Part shown: positions 26,458 through 35,059 of the stretch, in pieces
How positions within the stretch are numbered: position 1 is the first letter of the stretch
How the letters are laid out: each line of letters begins with the position of its first letter
NCBI RefSeq assembly: GCF_019083995.1
Contig: NZ_JAHRCU010000003.1
Coordinates: 1-64,000, forward strand
Length of the DNA stretch: 64,000 bases
Direction of reading: 5' to 3'
Origin: Roseococcus sp. SDR
Lineage (GTDB): Bacteria; Pseudomonadota; Alphaproteobacteria; Acetobacterales; Acetobacteraceae
Position numbers and translations under genes: made by a program
The notes under the pieces: generated by a model
Told to the model about the DNA's origin: nothing
Database searches by the model: none
The model's input: the letters and a program-made list of their open reading frames with translations, nothing else

Positions 26458-26790
26458 TCAGCTCTTCGCGTCGTTCGCCGCTTCGGGCCGGATCACGCTG
26501 CCGATGGTGCCGCGCACGACCGTCACGCGCACATTCGGCGCGATCTCGACCTCGACCTCGTCGGACGTGTCCTTGACCGACTTGATCTCGCCCACGATGC
26601 CGCCCGCGGTGATCACGCGGTCGCCGCGCTTCAGGCTGCCGAGCATGGCGCGGTGCTCCTTCATCTTCTTCTGCTGGGGGCGGATCAGCAGGAAGTAGAA
26701 GACGACGAAGATCAGCAGCAGCGGCAGGAGCTGCATGACGATCGCGCCCGCGCCGGCGGCGTCCTGGGCATAGGCGGGGGAGATGAGCAT
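26458..26790 (-). CDS. yajC: Preprotein translocase subunit YajC
   Basis: A 110-residue Sec accessory protein. One membrane helix (about residues 18-38, VMQLLPLLLIFVVFYFLLI) is followed by the family signature RPQQKKMKEHRAMLGSLKRGDRVITAGGIVGEI. YajC associates with SecDF in the inner membrane; secDF are not adjacent here. It is the first gene of a minus-strand run with the hydrolase and DUF1232 remnant. It is divergent from the DUF815 ATPase gene with 86 bp between starts, a neighbourhood often seen in alphaproteobacteria. Confidence 0.95.
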   Translation of the reverse strand: MLISPAYAQDAAGAGAIVMQLLPLLLIFVVFYFLLIRPQQKKMKEHRAMLGSLKRGDRVITAGGIVGEIKSVKDTSDEVEVEIAPNVRVTVVRGTIGSVIRPEAANDAKS

Positions 26791-26876
26791 CGGGCCTCGC
26801 AGAGTTAAAAGGATGCGGGGCAGATGAACTGCCGGAAGGCTTGCGTCAACCGCGATCCGGCGCTTGAAGCCCTTCC

Positions 26877-27719
26877 ATGGATCATGACCTCCTCGCCCGT
26901 ATCGCCGCCGCCCTGGAACGCCTGGCCCCGCCGCCGGCGCCGCCGCCCTCGCTCGAGGGCGCCGATGCCTTCGTCTGGCACCCGGGCCGCAACCAGCTCT
27001 CGCCCGTGCCGAAGGTGAGCCGGGTGGACATCATCCTGCTGCAGGGTGTCGCCCGGCAGAAGGAGATCATCCTGGAGAACACGCTGCGCTTCGCCCGGGG
27101 GCTGCCGGCCAACAACGCCATGCTCTGGGGGGCGCGGGGCATGGGGAAATCCTCCCTCGTGAAGGCCGCCCATGCCGAGGCGAACCGGCTGCATCCGGGC
27201 AGCCTGGCGCTGATCGAGATCCATCGCGAGGATATCCGCACCCTGCCCGACCTGCTCGGCCATCTGCGGAACCAGGAGCGGCGCGCCTTGGTGTTTTGCG
27301 ATGACCTCTCCTTCGAGAAGGAGGATGCCGACTACAAGGCGCTGAAGAGCGTGCTGGATGGCGGCATCGAGGGGCGGCCCGCCAATGTGCTGTTCTACGC
27401 CACCTCCAACCGCCGCCACCTGATGCCGCGCGACATGATCGAGAATGAGCGCAGCACCGCCATCAATCCGGGCGAGGCGGTGGAGGAGAAGGTCTCGCTC
27501 TCCGACCGCTTCGGCCTCTGGATCGGCTTCCACAATTGCGACCAGGACACCTTCTTCGCGATGATTGACGGCTATGCGGGGGCGATGGGCCTGCCCATCA
27601 GCCAGGAAGACCTGCATGCGGCGGCCGTCGAATGGTCGGTCACACGGGGCGGGCGCTCGGGGCGCGTGGCCTGGCAGTTCATCCAGGAGATGGCCGGGCG
27701 GCTGGGCGTGAAGGCGTGA
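26877..27719 (+). CDS. DUF815 family AAA-type ATPase
   Basis: A 280-residue P-loop ATPase of the DUF815 family. Walker A is GARGMGKS at residues 85-92, Walker B is LVFCDDLSF, and a sensor-like LFYATSNRRHLMPRDM follows. The C-terminal part has the AAA helical lid (ISQEDLHAAAVEWSVTRGGRSGR). The N-terminus contains a Pro/Ala-rich linker (residues 17-25). The biological role of this conserved family is not established. Its stop overlaps the next gene's GTG start (GTGA), beginning a translationally coupled trio. Confidence 0.88.
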   Translation: MDHDLLARIAAALERLAPPPAPPPSLEGADAFVWHPGRNQLSPVPKVSRVDIILLQGVARQKEIILENTLRFARGLPANNAMLWGARGMGKSSLVKAAHAEANRLHPGSLALIEIHREDIRTLPDLLGHLRNQERRALVFCDDLSFEKEDADYKALKSVLDGGIEGRPANVLFYATSNRRHLMPRDMIENERSTAINPGEAVEEKVSLSDRFGLWIGFHNCDQDTFFAMIDGYAGAMGLPISQEDLHAAAVEWSVTRGGRSGRVAWQFIQEMAGRLGVKA

Positions 27720-28321
27720 AGTTCCTCGCCACGCTGGAGGAGCTGCACGCGCTCTATGGCGTGCCGGGCCCGGCCTCGACGCGGAAGGAAGCGCCGCGCG
27801 TGACGCCGGAATATCGGCGCATCATCGAAGCCGCGCCCTTCCTGGCGCTGGCGACGGTGGGGCCGGAGGGGGCCGATTGCTCGCCGCGCGGCGATGCGCC
27901 GGGGCAGTTGGTGCGCATCCTGGATGAGCGGACGCTCGCCTTGCCCGACCGGCGCGGCAATGACCGGATCGACAGCCTGCGGAACATCATCCGCGACCCG
28001 CGCGTGGCGCTGATGTTCCTGATCCCCGGCTCGGGCAATGCGCTGCGCATCAACGGCACGGCGCGGATCACGGCGGATGCGGCGCTCTGCGAGAGCTTCG
28101 TGATGGAGGGGAAGCGGCCGCGCAGCGTGGCGGTGATTTCCATCGAGACGATCTATTTCCAATGCGCCCGCGCGCTGATCCGCAGCCGGCTGTGGGAGCC
28201 GCATGCGAAGCCCGACCTGCCCACGCCCGGCCAGATCCTGGCCGCGATGACCGAAGGCGAGGTGGGCGGTGCGACCTATGACGCCGAATGGCCGGAGCGC
28301 GCGGCGAAGAGCATGTGGTGA
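27716..28321 (+). CDS. Pyridoxamine 5'-phosphate oxidase family protein (MSMEG_1061 type)
   Basis: About 201 residues, FMN-binding split-barrel fold. The segment FLALATVGPEGADCSPRGDAPGQLVRI and the block LPDRRGNDRIDSLRNIIRDPRVALMFLIPG match the MSMEG_1061 branch of PPOX proteins. GTG at 27716 is taken because it overlaps the upstream stop (GTGA) and begins the family core; the frame is open further upstream inside the ATPase gene. The likely role is an FMN- or F420-dependent reductase or sensor; the substrate is unknown. It is coupled to the MBL-fold gene by another GTGA. Confidence 0.85.
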   Translation: MKFLATLEELHALYGVPGPASTRKEAPRVTPEYRRIIEAAPFLALATVGPEGADCSPRGDAPGQLVRILDERTLALPDRRGNDRIDSLRNIIRDPRVALMFLIPGSGNALRINGTARITADAALCESFVMEGKRPRSVAVISIETIYFQCARALIRSRLWEPHAKPDLPTPGQILAAMTEGEVGGATYDAEWPERAAKSMW

Positions 28322-29274
28322 GCATCGCGCCTGCCATCCGCGACGCGAAGGGCCGTTTCCTGAACCCGGACGGCTCGCCCGCCGCGCAGCCGCTCTCTCG
28401 CGTGGCGCGGATGATGTGGGAGGGCAAGGGGCCGCGCTGGCCGCAGGGGCTTCGCAACCCGCCCCAGCCGCCGCCGCCCGCGCGCGTGCCGGAGGGCCAC
28501 GCCGCCTTCACCTTCATCGGCCATGCGAGTTTCCTGATCCGCCTGGCGGATGGGACGACCCTCCTGACGGACCCGATCTTCTCCGAGCGGTGCAGCCCCT
28601 TCACCTGGCTCGGGCCCAAGCGGGTGCGGCCCCCGGCCCTCGCCCTGGACGACCTGCCGCGCATTGACGCGGTGCTGGTCAGCCATGGCCATTACGACCA
28701 CATGGATTTGCCGAGCCTGCGCGCGCTGCATGCGCGGTTCCAGCCGCGCCTGCTGACCGGCCTCGGCCACGCCGAGTTCCTGGCGAAGAACGGCGTGCCC
28801 GGCGCCATCGAGCTGAACTGGGGCGAGGCCGCCGAACTCCCCGGCGGGCACCGCGCCACCTATGTGCCGATGCGGCATTTTTCCGCGCGCGGCATTCGCG
28901 ACCGGGCGCTCGCGCTCTGGGGCGGCTTCGCCGTGGAGGCCCTGGCCGGCGGGCGGTTCCTGTTTGTCGGCGATACGGCGGCGGGCGGGCATCTGGACGT
29001 GATCGGCCGCGCCTTTGGCGGCTTCGGCGTGGCGCTCATCCCGATCGGCGCCTATGCGCCGCTGTGGTTCATGCAGGCCGTGCACGTCACGCCGGAACAG
29101 GCGGTGGAGGCGCAGGCGCAACTGCGCGCCCGCACCGCGCTCGCCATGCATTTCGGGACGTTCCAGCTGACGCAGGAGCCCATGGAAGAACCGGCGCGAC
29201 GGCTGCTGGCGGCGCGGGGGGCGCAGGATTTTCGTGTGCCGGGGTTTGGGGAGAGTTTGGTGCTGGAGATTTGA
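28318..29274 (+). CDS. MBL-fold metallohydrolase, NAPE-PLD-like
   Basis: About 318 residues with the metallo-beta-lactamase fold. The zinc motif HGHYDHMD is at about residues 122-129, preceded by FIGHASFLIRL. Further ligands are likely in MRHFSARG (His), VGDTA (Asp) and AMHFGTF (His). The pattern matches the UlaG/NAPE-PLD-like group (N-acyl phosphatidylethanolamine phospholipase D and relatives), which hydrolyse phosphodiester or lactone bonds. There is no signal peptide. GTG at 28318 overlaps the PPOX stop. A stem-loop follows the gene. Confidence 0.87.
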   Translation: MSIAPAIRDAKGRFLNPDGSPAAQPLSRVARMMWEGKGPRWPQGLRNPPQPPPPARVPEGHAAFTFIGHASFLIRLADGTTLLTDPIFSERCSPFTWLGPKRVRPPALALDDLPRIDAVLVSHGHYDHMDLPSLRALHARFQPRLLTGLGHAEFLAKNGVPGAIELNWGEAAELPGGHRATYVPMRHFSARGIRDRALALWGGFAVEALAGGRFLFVGDTAAGGHLDVIGRAFGGFGVALIPIGAYAPLWFMQAVHVTPEQAVEAQAQLRARTALAMHFGTFQLTQEPMEEPARRLLAARGAQDFRVPGFGESLVLEI

Positions 29275-29283
29275 AAAAGAGAA

Positions 29284-29305
29284 GCGGGGGAACTCGTTCC
29301 CCCGC
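29284..29305 (-). terminator. Hairpin terminator for the MORN-repeat gene
   Basis: GCGGGGGAAC (29284-29293) pairs perfectly with GTTCCCCCGC (29296-29305), leaving a very tight loop. Read on the minus strand it is followed by TTCTCTTTTT, so it should terminate the minus-strand gene ending at 29320. On the plus strand it follows the MBL gene but lacks a T-tract. Confidence 0.7.
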
Positions 29306-29319
29306 ACCCCCTCCTCCGT

Positions 29320-30030
29320 TTACGGGCAATCCGACAATGGCCTGGCGATCGAGGCGCGGGCGCCGGCGGGGCCGAGATGGCAGCCGCTGAACCAGGCGCC
29401 GCGATACCAGCGCTGCTCGGCCGCGATGAAATAGGCGCCCTGGCCATCGGCACGGTCGTCGCGGTACTCGCCCTCGTAGCGATTGCCATTGGCCCAGACG
29501 TAGACGCCTTCGCCATGGAAGCGACCATCGCGCCAGCGCCCCTCATATCGGTCGCCATTGGGGTAGAGCATCACGCCGTGGCCCTGTCGACGGCCGTCGC
29601 GCCATTCGCCATCATAGCGGGCGCCATTGGCCCAGAGGTAGACGCCGTGGCCGTTCTGCCGGCCATCCATCCAGGCCCCCTCATAGCGGTTGCCGCTGGG
29701 CCAGGTGACGGTCGCCTGGCCATCCAGCCGGCCCTCGCGCATCTGGCCGCTGAACTGGCTCACCATGGCGGGCGCGCCGCCATCCTGGCTGCGCCACTCG
29801 CCCCTCCCCTGCCCCTGGGCGGGGCCGCGCGGGCAGGCGCCGCTCCAGGTGACCGTCTCGTTCGGCTGGGGGTTGCTGTTCCAGAGCCAGCAGCCATTGC
29901 GCGGATCCACCACCCAGCCGGGACGGAAGGGCTCGGCCAGGTTTTCGCGCAGCGGGGGCGCAGGGCGGTTCTGCGCCGAGGCGAGGCCAGCCGCGCAACA
30001 CATCGCCAGCAAGGCAAGGCTCCAGCGCAT
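29320..30030 (-). CDS. Secreted MORN-repeat protein
   Basis: About 236 residues. A cleavable signal peptide (MRWSLALLAMCCAAGLASA) precedes a cysteine-containing N-terminal segment (GCWLWNSNPQPNETVTWSGAC). At least four tandem MORN repeats follow (about residues 105-205), such as YEGAWMDGRQNGHGVYLWANG and YEGRWRDGRFHGEGVYVW. The last part has another Cys (SGCHLGP). MORN arrays form beta-sheet scaffolds; a periplasmic or secreted location is unusual enough to note. ATG 30030 is chosen for the signal peptide. A terminator follows, so it is probably monocistronic. Function unknown. Confidence 0.82.
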   Translation of the reverse strand: MRWSLALLAMCCAAGLASAQNRPAPPLRENLAEPFRPGWVVDPRNGCWLWNSNPQPNETVTWSGACPRGPAQGQGRGEWRSQDGGAPAMVSQFSGQMREGRLDGQATVTWPSGNRYEGAWMDGRQNGHGVYLWANGARYDGEWRDGRRQGHGVMLYPNGDRYEGRWRDGRFHGEGVYVWANGNRYEGEYRDDRADGQGAYFIAAEQRWYRGAWFSGCHLGPAGARASIARPLSDCP

Positions 30031-30105
30031 GCGCCGTCTCCCATGTTCCAACCCATGAAACAACACACCGCCCACCCCTGCCAGCGCCAAGTTGCCGCAG
30101 GGGTT

Positions 30106-30126
30106 CGGGGAGCCCGTGGCTCCCCG
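30106..30126. repeat. Perfect 9-bp hairpin upstream of the transposase-like gene
   Basis: CGGGGAGCC-cgt-GGCTCCCCG, followed on the plus strand by ATTT and 6 nt later by a promoter -35 box. It may insulate the downstream promoter from upstream transcription. It resembles the dispersed GC-rich hairpins elsewhere in the window. The rest of 30031-30105 shows nothing recognisable. Confidence 0.55.
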
Positions 30127-30132
30127 ATTTCC

Positions 30133-30160
30133 TTGACTTTTCACCCTGATTAGGTATAGT
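30133..30160 (+). promoter_or_regulatory. Sigma-70-like promoter, possibly leaderless
   Basis: TTGACT (30133-30138), a 16-bp spacer and TATAGT (30155-30160) lie in a locally AT-rich stretch. Transcription would be expected to start at about 30166-30168, and the gene's ATG is at 30169. The mRNA would therefore have essentially no leader and no Shine-Dalgarno sequence. It is the best sigma-70-type promoter I see in the window. Confidence 0.6.
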
Positions 30161-30168
30161 TTCCTGGG

Positions 30169-30759
30169 ATGCAACAGCGCGTCCCCTTCTCCGCCCTCTC
30201 AGACCGACAATGGGACGCCTTGCGCCCCTATGTCCTGGCGCAAAAGGCCAGCAATGCCGGGCGCAAGATGGTGGACCTGCGCGAGCGCATGAACGCCATC
30301 CTCTTCCTGCTCTCCACCGACGCGCCCTGGCGCGAACTCCCCGAACGCTACGGCCCCCCCGGCACCGTCTCGCGCCATTTCCGCCGGCTCAGCCATGGCG
30401 GGTTCTGGGAACACCTGCTGGAGGCGCTGCATGACCTCGGCCCGCGCCATCCGCTCCAGCAGCTCCGCCGCGTGATCTTCCGGGGCGCGCGCAGGGCCGC
30501 GAAGCTGGTCGGATTGCGCATCATTGTCCTGGCGAGACGGTTGCAGCTTCTCGAAGCCCTGCCTGGGCCGCCCTGGCTGCTACCCGATCCCGATTTGTCC
30601 AAAACCTTGGTTGAGCTGTTCAAACGCCGCTTCGAAGATCCGGAGCCCCGCCGGTTCCGCCGCTGGTGGCGCAAGATGGGCCGCACCTATATCCGGCTCT
30701 TCAGCGCCGCGACCGGAAGGCGCCACATCCCGCGCTGCGTCAGGCTCGCCATGCCGTGA
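30169..30759 (+). CDS. Truncated/domesticated IS5-type transposase-like protein
   Basis: A 196-residue protein. Residues about 8-90 match the IS5-family N-terminal domain (DUF4096): LSDRQWDALRPYV, GRKMVDLRERMNAILFLL, APWRELPERYGPPGTVSRHF and GGFWEHLLEAL. The DDE catalytic domain that should follow is absent. Instead there is a basic region of about 100 residues that I do not recognise (ARRAAKLVGLRIIVLARRL, then RRFRRWWRKMGRTYIRLF). The frame is intact with its own promoter, which suggests either a retained DNA-binding protein or a remnant fused to flanking sequence. It cannot be an active transposase by itself. Confidence 0.65.
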   Translation: MQQRVPFSALSDRQWDALRPYVLAQKASNAGRKMVDLRERMNAILFLLSTDAPWRELPERYGPPGTVSRHFRRLSHGGFWEHLLEALHDLGPRHPLQQLRRVIFRGARRAAKLVGLRIIVLARRLQLLEALPGPPWLLPDPDLSKTLVELFKRRFEDPEPRRFRRWWRKMGRTYIRLFSAATGRRHIPRCVRLAMP

Positions 30760-30767
30760 GGCGGCCC

Positions 30768-31880
30768 TCAGGGCAGCAGCGCCTCCGCCTCCGCCCAGAG
30801 CCGGCGGGTGAGCTCGGCCGCCGGTTCGGCGCGGGCCATGGCCGCCCCCTGCCCGGCCCAGGCCTGCATCCGGGAGAGGTCGCTCGCCTTGGTCGCCGCG
30901 TTGCGCATCGGCGTGGTCAGCACGCGCTGCAGCGGATAGGGCGCGGGGGGTGTCGCCTCGAAGGCGCGGGTCGCGTCATTGGCCAGGCCGCGCGCGAGGC
31001 GGCCGGAGAAGGCGCGGGTCAGGACCGTGTCCTCGGGGGCGGCGTTCGCCAGGCCATCGGCCCAGGCCGGCGCCAGGCCGGTCTCGGGGCAGCGGAGATA
31101 GGCGGTGCCGAGCTGCACGGCGCTGGCGCCGAGCGTGAGTGCGGCCGCGATGCCCCGCCCATCCATGATGCCGCCCGCCGCGATCACGGGGACCGACAAA
31201 GCATCGGCGAAGCGGGGGATGAGCGCGAAGAGGCCGATGAGCTGCGCTTCGGCCGCCTCGGGCGTGAAGGAGCCGCGATGGCCGCCGGCCTCCGCCCCCT
31301 GGGCGATCACGGCATCCGCGCCCGCGGCCTCGGCCGCGCGGGCCTCAGCGAGGGTCGTGGCGTTGCAGATCCAGAGGATGCCGCGCGCCTTGAGTTCCGC
31401 CACGAAGCCGGGCTCCCAAAGGCCCATGATGGTGGAGACGACGGGCGGGCGGGCGGCCAGTACCGCCTCGCATTGGGCGGCGAAATCGGGGAGGAAGGGG
31501 CCGTCGCCCAGCGGCGGCGGCTCGGGGCCGAGCGTGGCGAGCGCCGCGCGGGCGGCCTACTCCCGCGCCGCATCGCGGATGGGCGGCGGGTCGGGCGCCC
31601 AGAGGTTCACCTGGAAGGCGCCATTGCTGCCGGCGCGGAAGCCCTCGGCCCAGGCGGCGATCTCGGCCGGGCTCATCTGCAGGGCGCCGAGGCCCGCCAT
31701 GCCGCCGCCATTGGCGACGGCGACGCCGAGTGCCACCGGCGAGGCGCTGGCCATGGGGGCCTGGAGGATGGGGAGGCGCAGGCCGAAGCGGGCGCAGAAT
31801 TCCATGGCGCGAGCGCGGGCGGCGCGGGTGCTGGCGGGGCTCATGGGGGAAGGGTCGCGCGGCGCCGCGATTGTGTCCAT
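30768..31880 (-). pseudogene. Nitronate monooxygenase-like gene interrupted by an in-frame TAG
   Basis: A continuous reading frame encodes a 2-nitropropane dioxygenase/nitronate monooxygenase TIM barrel, split by one TAG at 31557-31559. The N-terminal part has [15 protein letters not shown] and [14 protein letters not shown]. After the stop the same frame continues with [22 protein letters not shown], then [12 protein letters not shown] (flavin site) and [14 protein letters not shown]. Without the stop the product would be about 358-370 residues, normal for the family (start ATG 31844 or 31880). GAG-TAG-GCC is one substitution from a sense codon. Either a recent nonsense mutation, a sequencing error, or (least likely) readthrough. 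The enzyme would oxidise alkyl nitronates with FMN. Confidence 0.8.
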
Positions 31881-31930
31881 CCGGGCGCGGCGGTAGCAAT
31901 CGGCGCATGACCACCCGCAAGGCACCCCGC

Positions 31931-33301
31931 ATGAGCCCGGACACCACCCCGCCCCGCAAGAAGCTCTTCGGCACGGATGGCATCCGGGGCACGGCCAACA
32001 AGGCGCCGATGGACGCGATGACGGCGCTGCGCCTGGGCCAGGCGGCGGGCAAGTATTTCAACCGCGGCACGCATCGCCACCGCGTCGTCATCGGCAAGGA
32101 CACCCGGCTTTCGGGCTATATGCTGGAGCCGGCGCTGACGGCGGGCTTCGTCTCGGCCGGGATGGATGTGGTGCTGGTGGGGCCGCTGCCCACGCCCGCC
32201 ATCGCGATGATGACGCGCTCGCTGCGGGCGGATCTGGGCGTGATGATCTCGGCCTCGCACAACCCGCATGAGGACAATGGCATCAAGCTCTTCGGCCCCG
32301 ATGGCCTCAAGCTCTCGGACGAGCAGGAGGGCGACATCGAGGCGCTGATGGCGGGCGATCTGTCCTCGGCCCTCGTCTCGGCCTCCAAGCTTGGCCGGGC
32401 GTCCCGTCTCGAGGATGCGCCGGGCCGCTATATCGAGGCGGCGAAGCAGAGCTTCCCGCGCGGCCTCACGCTCGAGGGGCTGCGCCTCGTCGTGGATTGC
32501 GCGCATGGCGCGGCCTACAAGGTGGCCCCCACCGTGCTGTGGGAGCTGGGGGCCGAGGTGGTGAGCGTCGGTGTCGCGCCCGATGGCTTCAACATCAACC
32601 GCGGCGTGGGCTCGACGGCGCCGCAGCAGCTGGCCGAACTGGTGCGCGAGCGGCGGGCCGATCTCGGCATCGCGCTGGATGGCGATGCCGATCGCGTGGT
32701 GCTGGTGGATGAGCAGGGCACGGTGGTGGATGGCGACCAGATCCTCGCCGTCATCGCCGATTCCTGGGCGCGGGAGGGCAAGCTCAAGGGCGGCGGACTG
32801 GTCGCGACCGTGATGAGCAATATGGGCCTCGAGCGCTTCCTCACCTCGCGCGACATCGCGCTGCACCGCACGGCGGTGGGCGACCGCTATGTGGGCGAGC
32901 GCATGCGCGAACTCGGCTGCAATCTGGGCGGCGAGCAATCGGGCCACATGATCATCAGCGATTTCGGCACGACGGGCGATGGGCTTGTCGCCGCGCTGCA
33001 GGTGCTGGCCGTGCTGGTGGAGGAGAAGCGGCCGGCGAGCGAGGTGTGCCGCCGCTTCGTGACCCTGCCGCAGAAGCTGGTCAATATCCGCTTCTCCGGC
33101 ACGACGCCGCTGAAGGACCCGGCGGTGCAGGAGGCGATCGCGGCGGAGGAGAAGCGGCTGGGTTCGCGCGGCCGCGTGCTGATCCGCGCGAGCGGGACCG
33201 AGCCCGTGATCCGCGTCATGGTCGAGGCGGAGGAGGAGGAATTGCTGAACCAGTCGCTTGATGCGCTCTGCGGCGTGATCCGCGCGAAGCTCGCCGCATG
33301 A
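31931..33301 (+). CDS. glmM: Phosphoglucosamine mutase
   Basis: About 456 residues of the phosphohexomutase superfamily. N-terminal [12 protein letters not shown], phosphoserine loop [15 protein letters not shown] (Ser at about residue 109), metal loop DGDADRV and C-terminal phosphate-binding [14 protein letters not shown] are all present. It converts glucosamine-6-phosphate to glucosamine-1-phosphate for UDP-GlcNAc, peptidoglycan and LPS. I prefer ATG 31931; ATG 31907 is possible. It overlaps thiD by ATGA. The start lies close to the divergent broken nitronate monooxygenase gene, so control signals must fit in about 50 bp. Confidence 0.96.
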   Translation: MSPDTTPPRKKLFGTDGIRGTANKAPMDAMTALRLGQAAGKYFNRGTHRHRVVIGKDTRLSGYMLEPALTAGFVSAGMDVVLVGPLPTPAIAMMTRSLRADLGVMISASHNPHEDNGIKLFGPDGLKLSDEQEGDIEALMAGDLSSALVSASKLGRASRLEDAPGRYIEAAKQSFPRGLTLEGLRLVVDCAHGAAYKVAPTVLWELGAEVVSVGVAPDGFNINRGVGSTAPQQLAELVRERRADLGIALDGDADRVVLVDEQGTVVDGDQILAVIADSWAREGKLKGGGLVATVMSNMGLERFLTSRDIALHRTAVGDRYVGERMRELGCNLGGEQSGHMIISDFGTTGDGLVAALQVLAVLVEEKRPASEVCRRFVTLPQKLVNIRFSGTTPLKDPAVQEAIAAEEKRLGSRGRVLIRASGTEPVIRVMVEAEEEELLNQSLDALCGVIRAKLAA

Positions 33302-34104
33302 AGGGGCGCGTGCTGATCTGCGCCGGCTCGGATTCGGGCGGCGGCGCGGGCATCCAGGCCGACATCAAGGCGGTGACGGCACTCGGCGGCTTCGCCATGA
33401 CGGCGATCACGGCGCTGACCGCGCAGAACACGCTGGGCGTGCAGGGCGTGGTGGGCGTCGAGCCCGGCTTCATCCGGCAGCAGATGCGCTCCGTGCTGGA
33501 CGACCTCGGCGCGGATGCGATCAAGACCGGCATGCTGCATGACAGCCCGACCATCGAGGCGGTGTGCGACGAGATCGCGGCGCTGGCGCCCGATCTGCCG
33601 GTGGTGGCGGACCCGGTGATGGTGGCCACCGCGGGCAGCCGGCTCCTGGCCGATGACGCGGTGGAGACGCTGAAGCGGCGGCTGCTGCCCATCGCCGTGG
33701 TGCTGACGCCCAACATCCCGGAAGCCGAGGCGCTGACGGGGCTCGAGATCCTGGATGAGGGCGGCATGCGCGCCGCGGCCCAGGCGCTGCTGGAGATGGG
33801 CGCCCAGGCCGTGCTGCTGAAGGGCGGCCATATGGAGGGCGAGGCGCTGGTGGACCTGCTGGTGACGCGCGACGGCGTGCATCGCTACGAGGACCGGCGG
33901 ATCAGCACGCGCCACACCCATGGCACGGGCTGCACCCTGGCTTCGGCCGTCGCCGCCGGGCTGGCCAAGGGGCTGGCGCTGGAACCCGCGGTGCGCCGGG
34001 CGCGCGCCTATGTGCGCGCCGCCATCCTGCGGGCACCCGGCTTCGGCACGGGCCATGGGCCGCTGGATCATGGCGTGACGGTGGATACCAGCCGCTTTGA
34101 CTGA
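33298..34104 (+). CDS. thiD: Hydroxymethylpyrimidine/phosphomethylpyrimidine kinase
   Basis: A 268-residue ribokinase-fold enzyme. Signatures include [17 protein letters not shown] at residues 9-25, [26 protein letters not shown], and the anion hole/catalytic Asp region [17 protein letters not shown]. It phosphorylates HMP and HMP-P in thiamine biosynthesis. It is translationally coupled to glmM (ATGA), and no TPP riboswitch lies directly before it. Its 3' end overlaps the transporter start by 8 nt. Confidence 0.95.
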   Translation: MKGRVLICAGSDSGGGAGIQADIKAVTALGGFAMTAITALTAQNTLGVQGVVGVEPGFIRQQMRSVLDDLGADAIKTGMLHDSPTIEAVCDEIAALAPDLPVVADPVMVATAGSRLLADDAVETLKRRLLPIAVVLTPNIPEAEALTGLEILDEGGMRAAAQALLEMGAQAVLLKGGHMEGEALVDLLVTRDGVHRYEDRRISTRHTHGTGCTLASAVAAGLAKGLALEPAVRRARAYVRAAILRAPGFGTGHGPLDHGVTVDTSRFD

Positions 34105-35035
34105 CGCGGCCGTCTCGGACCTGCCGGCGGAGAGCCGCAGCCTCGCGCATTTCCCGCTGCCGCTGCTGGCGGTGCCGCTGGGCCTGGGCGGCCTCGGCCT
34201 CGCCTGGCGCGAGGTCTGGTCCCTGCCGGTGAGCGAGGTGGTGCTGGCGCTGATGGTGCTGGCCTGGGTCACGATCCTGGGCACGCATCTGCTGCGCGCG
34301 GCGCGCCACCCGGCGGCGGCGCTGGCCGATTGGCGCAACCCGATGCGCTGCGGCTTCGTGGGGGCGGCCTCCATCGGCATGATGCTGAGCGCGGCGGCGC
34401 TGACGCCCTATCTGCCGGGCTTCGCGCGCGGCCTGCTGCTGCTGGCGATCACGCTGCACCTGGGCATCGGGCTTGCGCTGTTGGCCCGCGTGCTGCGGGG
34501 CGAAGGCAGTGCGGCGATGCTGGTGCCGCCCCTGATGATCCCGCTCGTCGGCAATGTGCTGGCGCCGATCTTCTGCGTGCCGCTCGGCCTCGCGACGCTG
34601 GGCTGGATGCTCTTCGGCGTGGGCATGCTGCTCTGGCTGGCGTTGCAGCCGCTGCTGCTGGGCCGGCTGTTCGAGGCGCCGCTGCCGCCGCCGCTGCGCC
34701 CCTCGCTCGCCATCCTGCTCGCGCCGAGCGCGGTGGGCGCGCTCGCCATCCAGGCGCTGGGCGGGCCGCTGCCGGCCTTCCTGGCGCTTTACGGGTTGGC
34801 GGCCTTCACCTTCGCGCTGCTGCTGCTGGTGCTGCGGCACATGCTGGGGGCGGGCTTCACCCTCGGCTATTGGGGCTTCACCTTCCCGCTGGCCGCCTTC
34901 ACGGCCGCGACCATCAAGGTGGCGCCCTGGTGGATCGGGCTTGGGATGCTCGGCCTGTCCACGCTCGTCATCGGCGCCATCGCGCTGGCCACCCTGCGGC
35001 TCGCGCTGAATGGCGCGCTGCTGCGCCCCCATTGA
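34097..35035 (+). CDS. TDT/SLAC1-family transporter
   Basis: A 312-residue integral membrane protein with about ten hydrophobic helices. It resembles the tellurite-resistance/dicarboxylate transporter family (TehA, SLAC1 fold): SLAHFPLPLLAVPLGLGGLGLAWRE near the start and the late block LGYWGFTFPLAAFTAATIKVA. SLAC1-fold members are anion channels or transporters (malate, sulfite, chloride). The TTG at 34097 overlaps thiD by 8 nt and places the first helix correctly. The substrate cannot be read from the sequence. Confidence 0.85.
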   Translation: MTDAAVSDLPAESRSLAHFPLPLLAVPLGLGGLGLAWREVWSLPVSEVVLALMVLAWVTILGTHLLRAARHPAAALADWRNPMRCGFVGAASIGMMLSAAALTPYLPGFARGLLLLAITLHLGIGLALLARVLRGEGSAAMLVPPLMIPLVGNVLAPIFCVPLGLATLGWMLFGVGMLLWLALQPLLLGRLFEAPLPPPLRPSLAILLAPSAVGALAIQALGGPLPAFLALYGLAAFTFALLLLVLRHMLGAGFTLGYWGFTFPLAAFTAATIKVAPWWIGLGMLGLSTLVIGAIALATLRLALNGALLRPH

Positions 35036-35059
35036 GCCCGGCTTGAGAAGGAGAGAGCG

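Noticed and set aside
33270-33300. TPP riboswitch for thiD
   Set aside because: thiD overlaps glmM by 4 bp, leaving no leader space.
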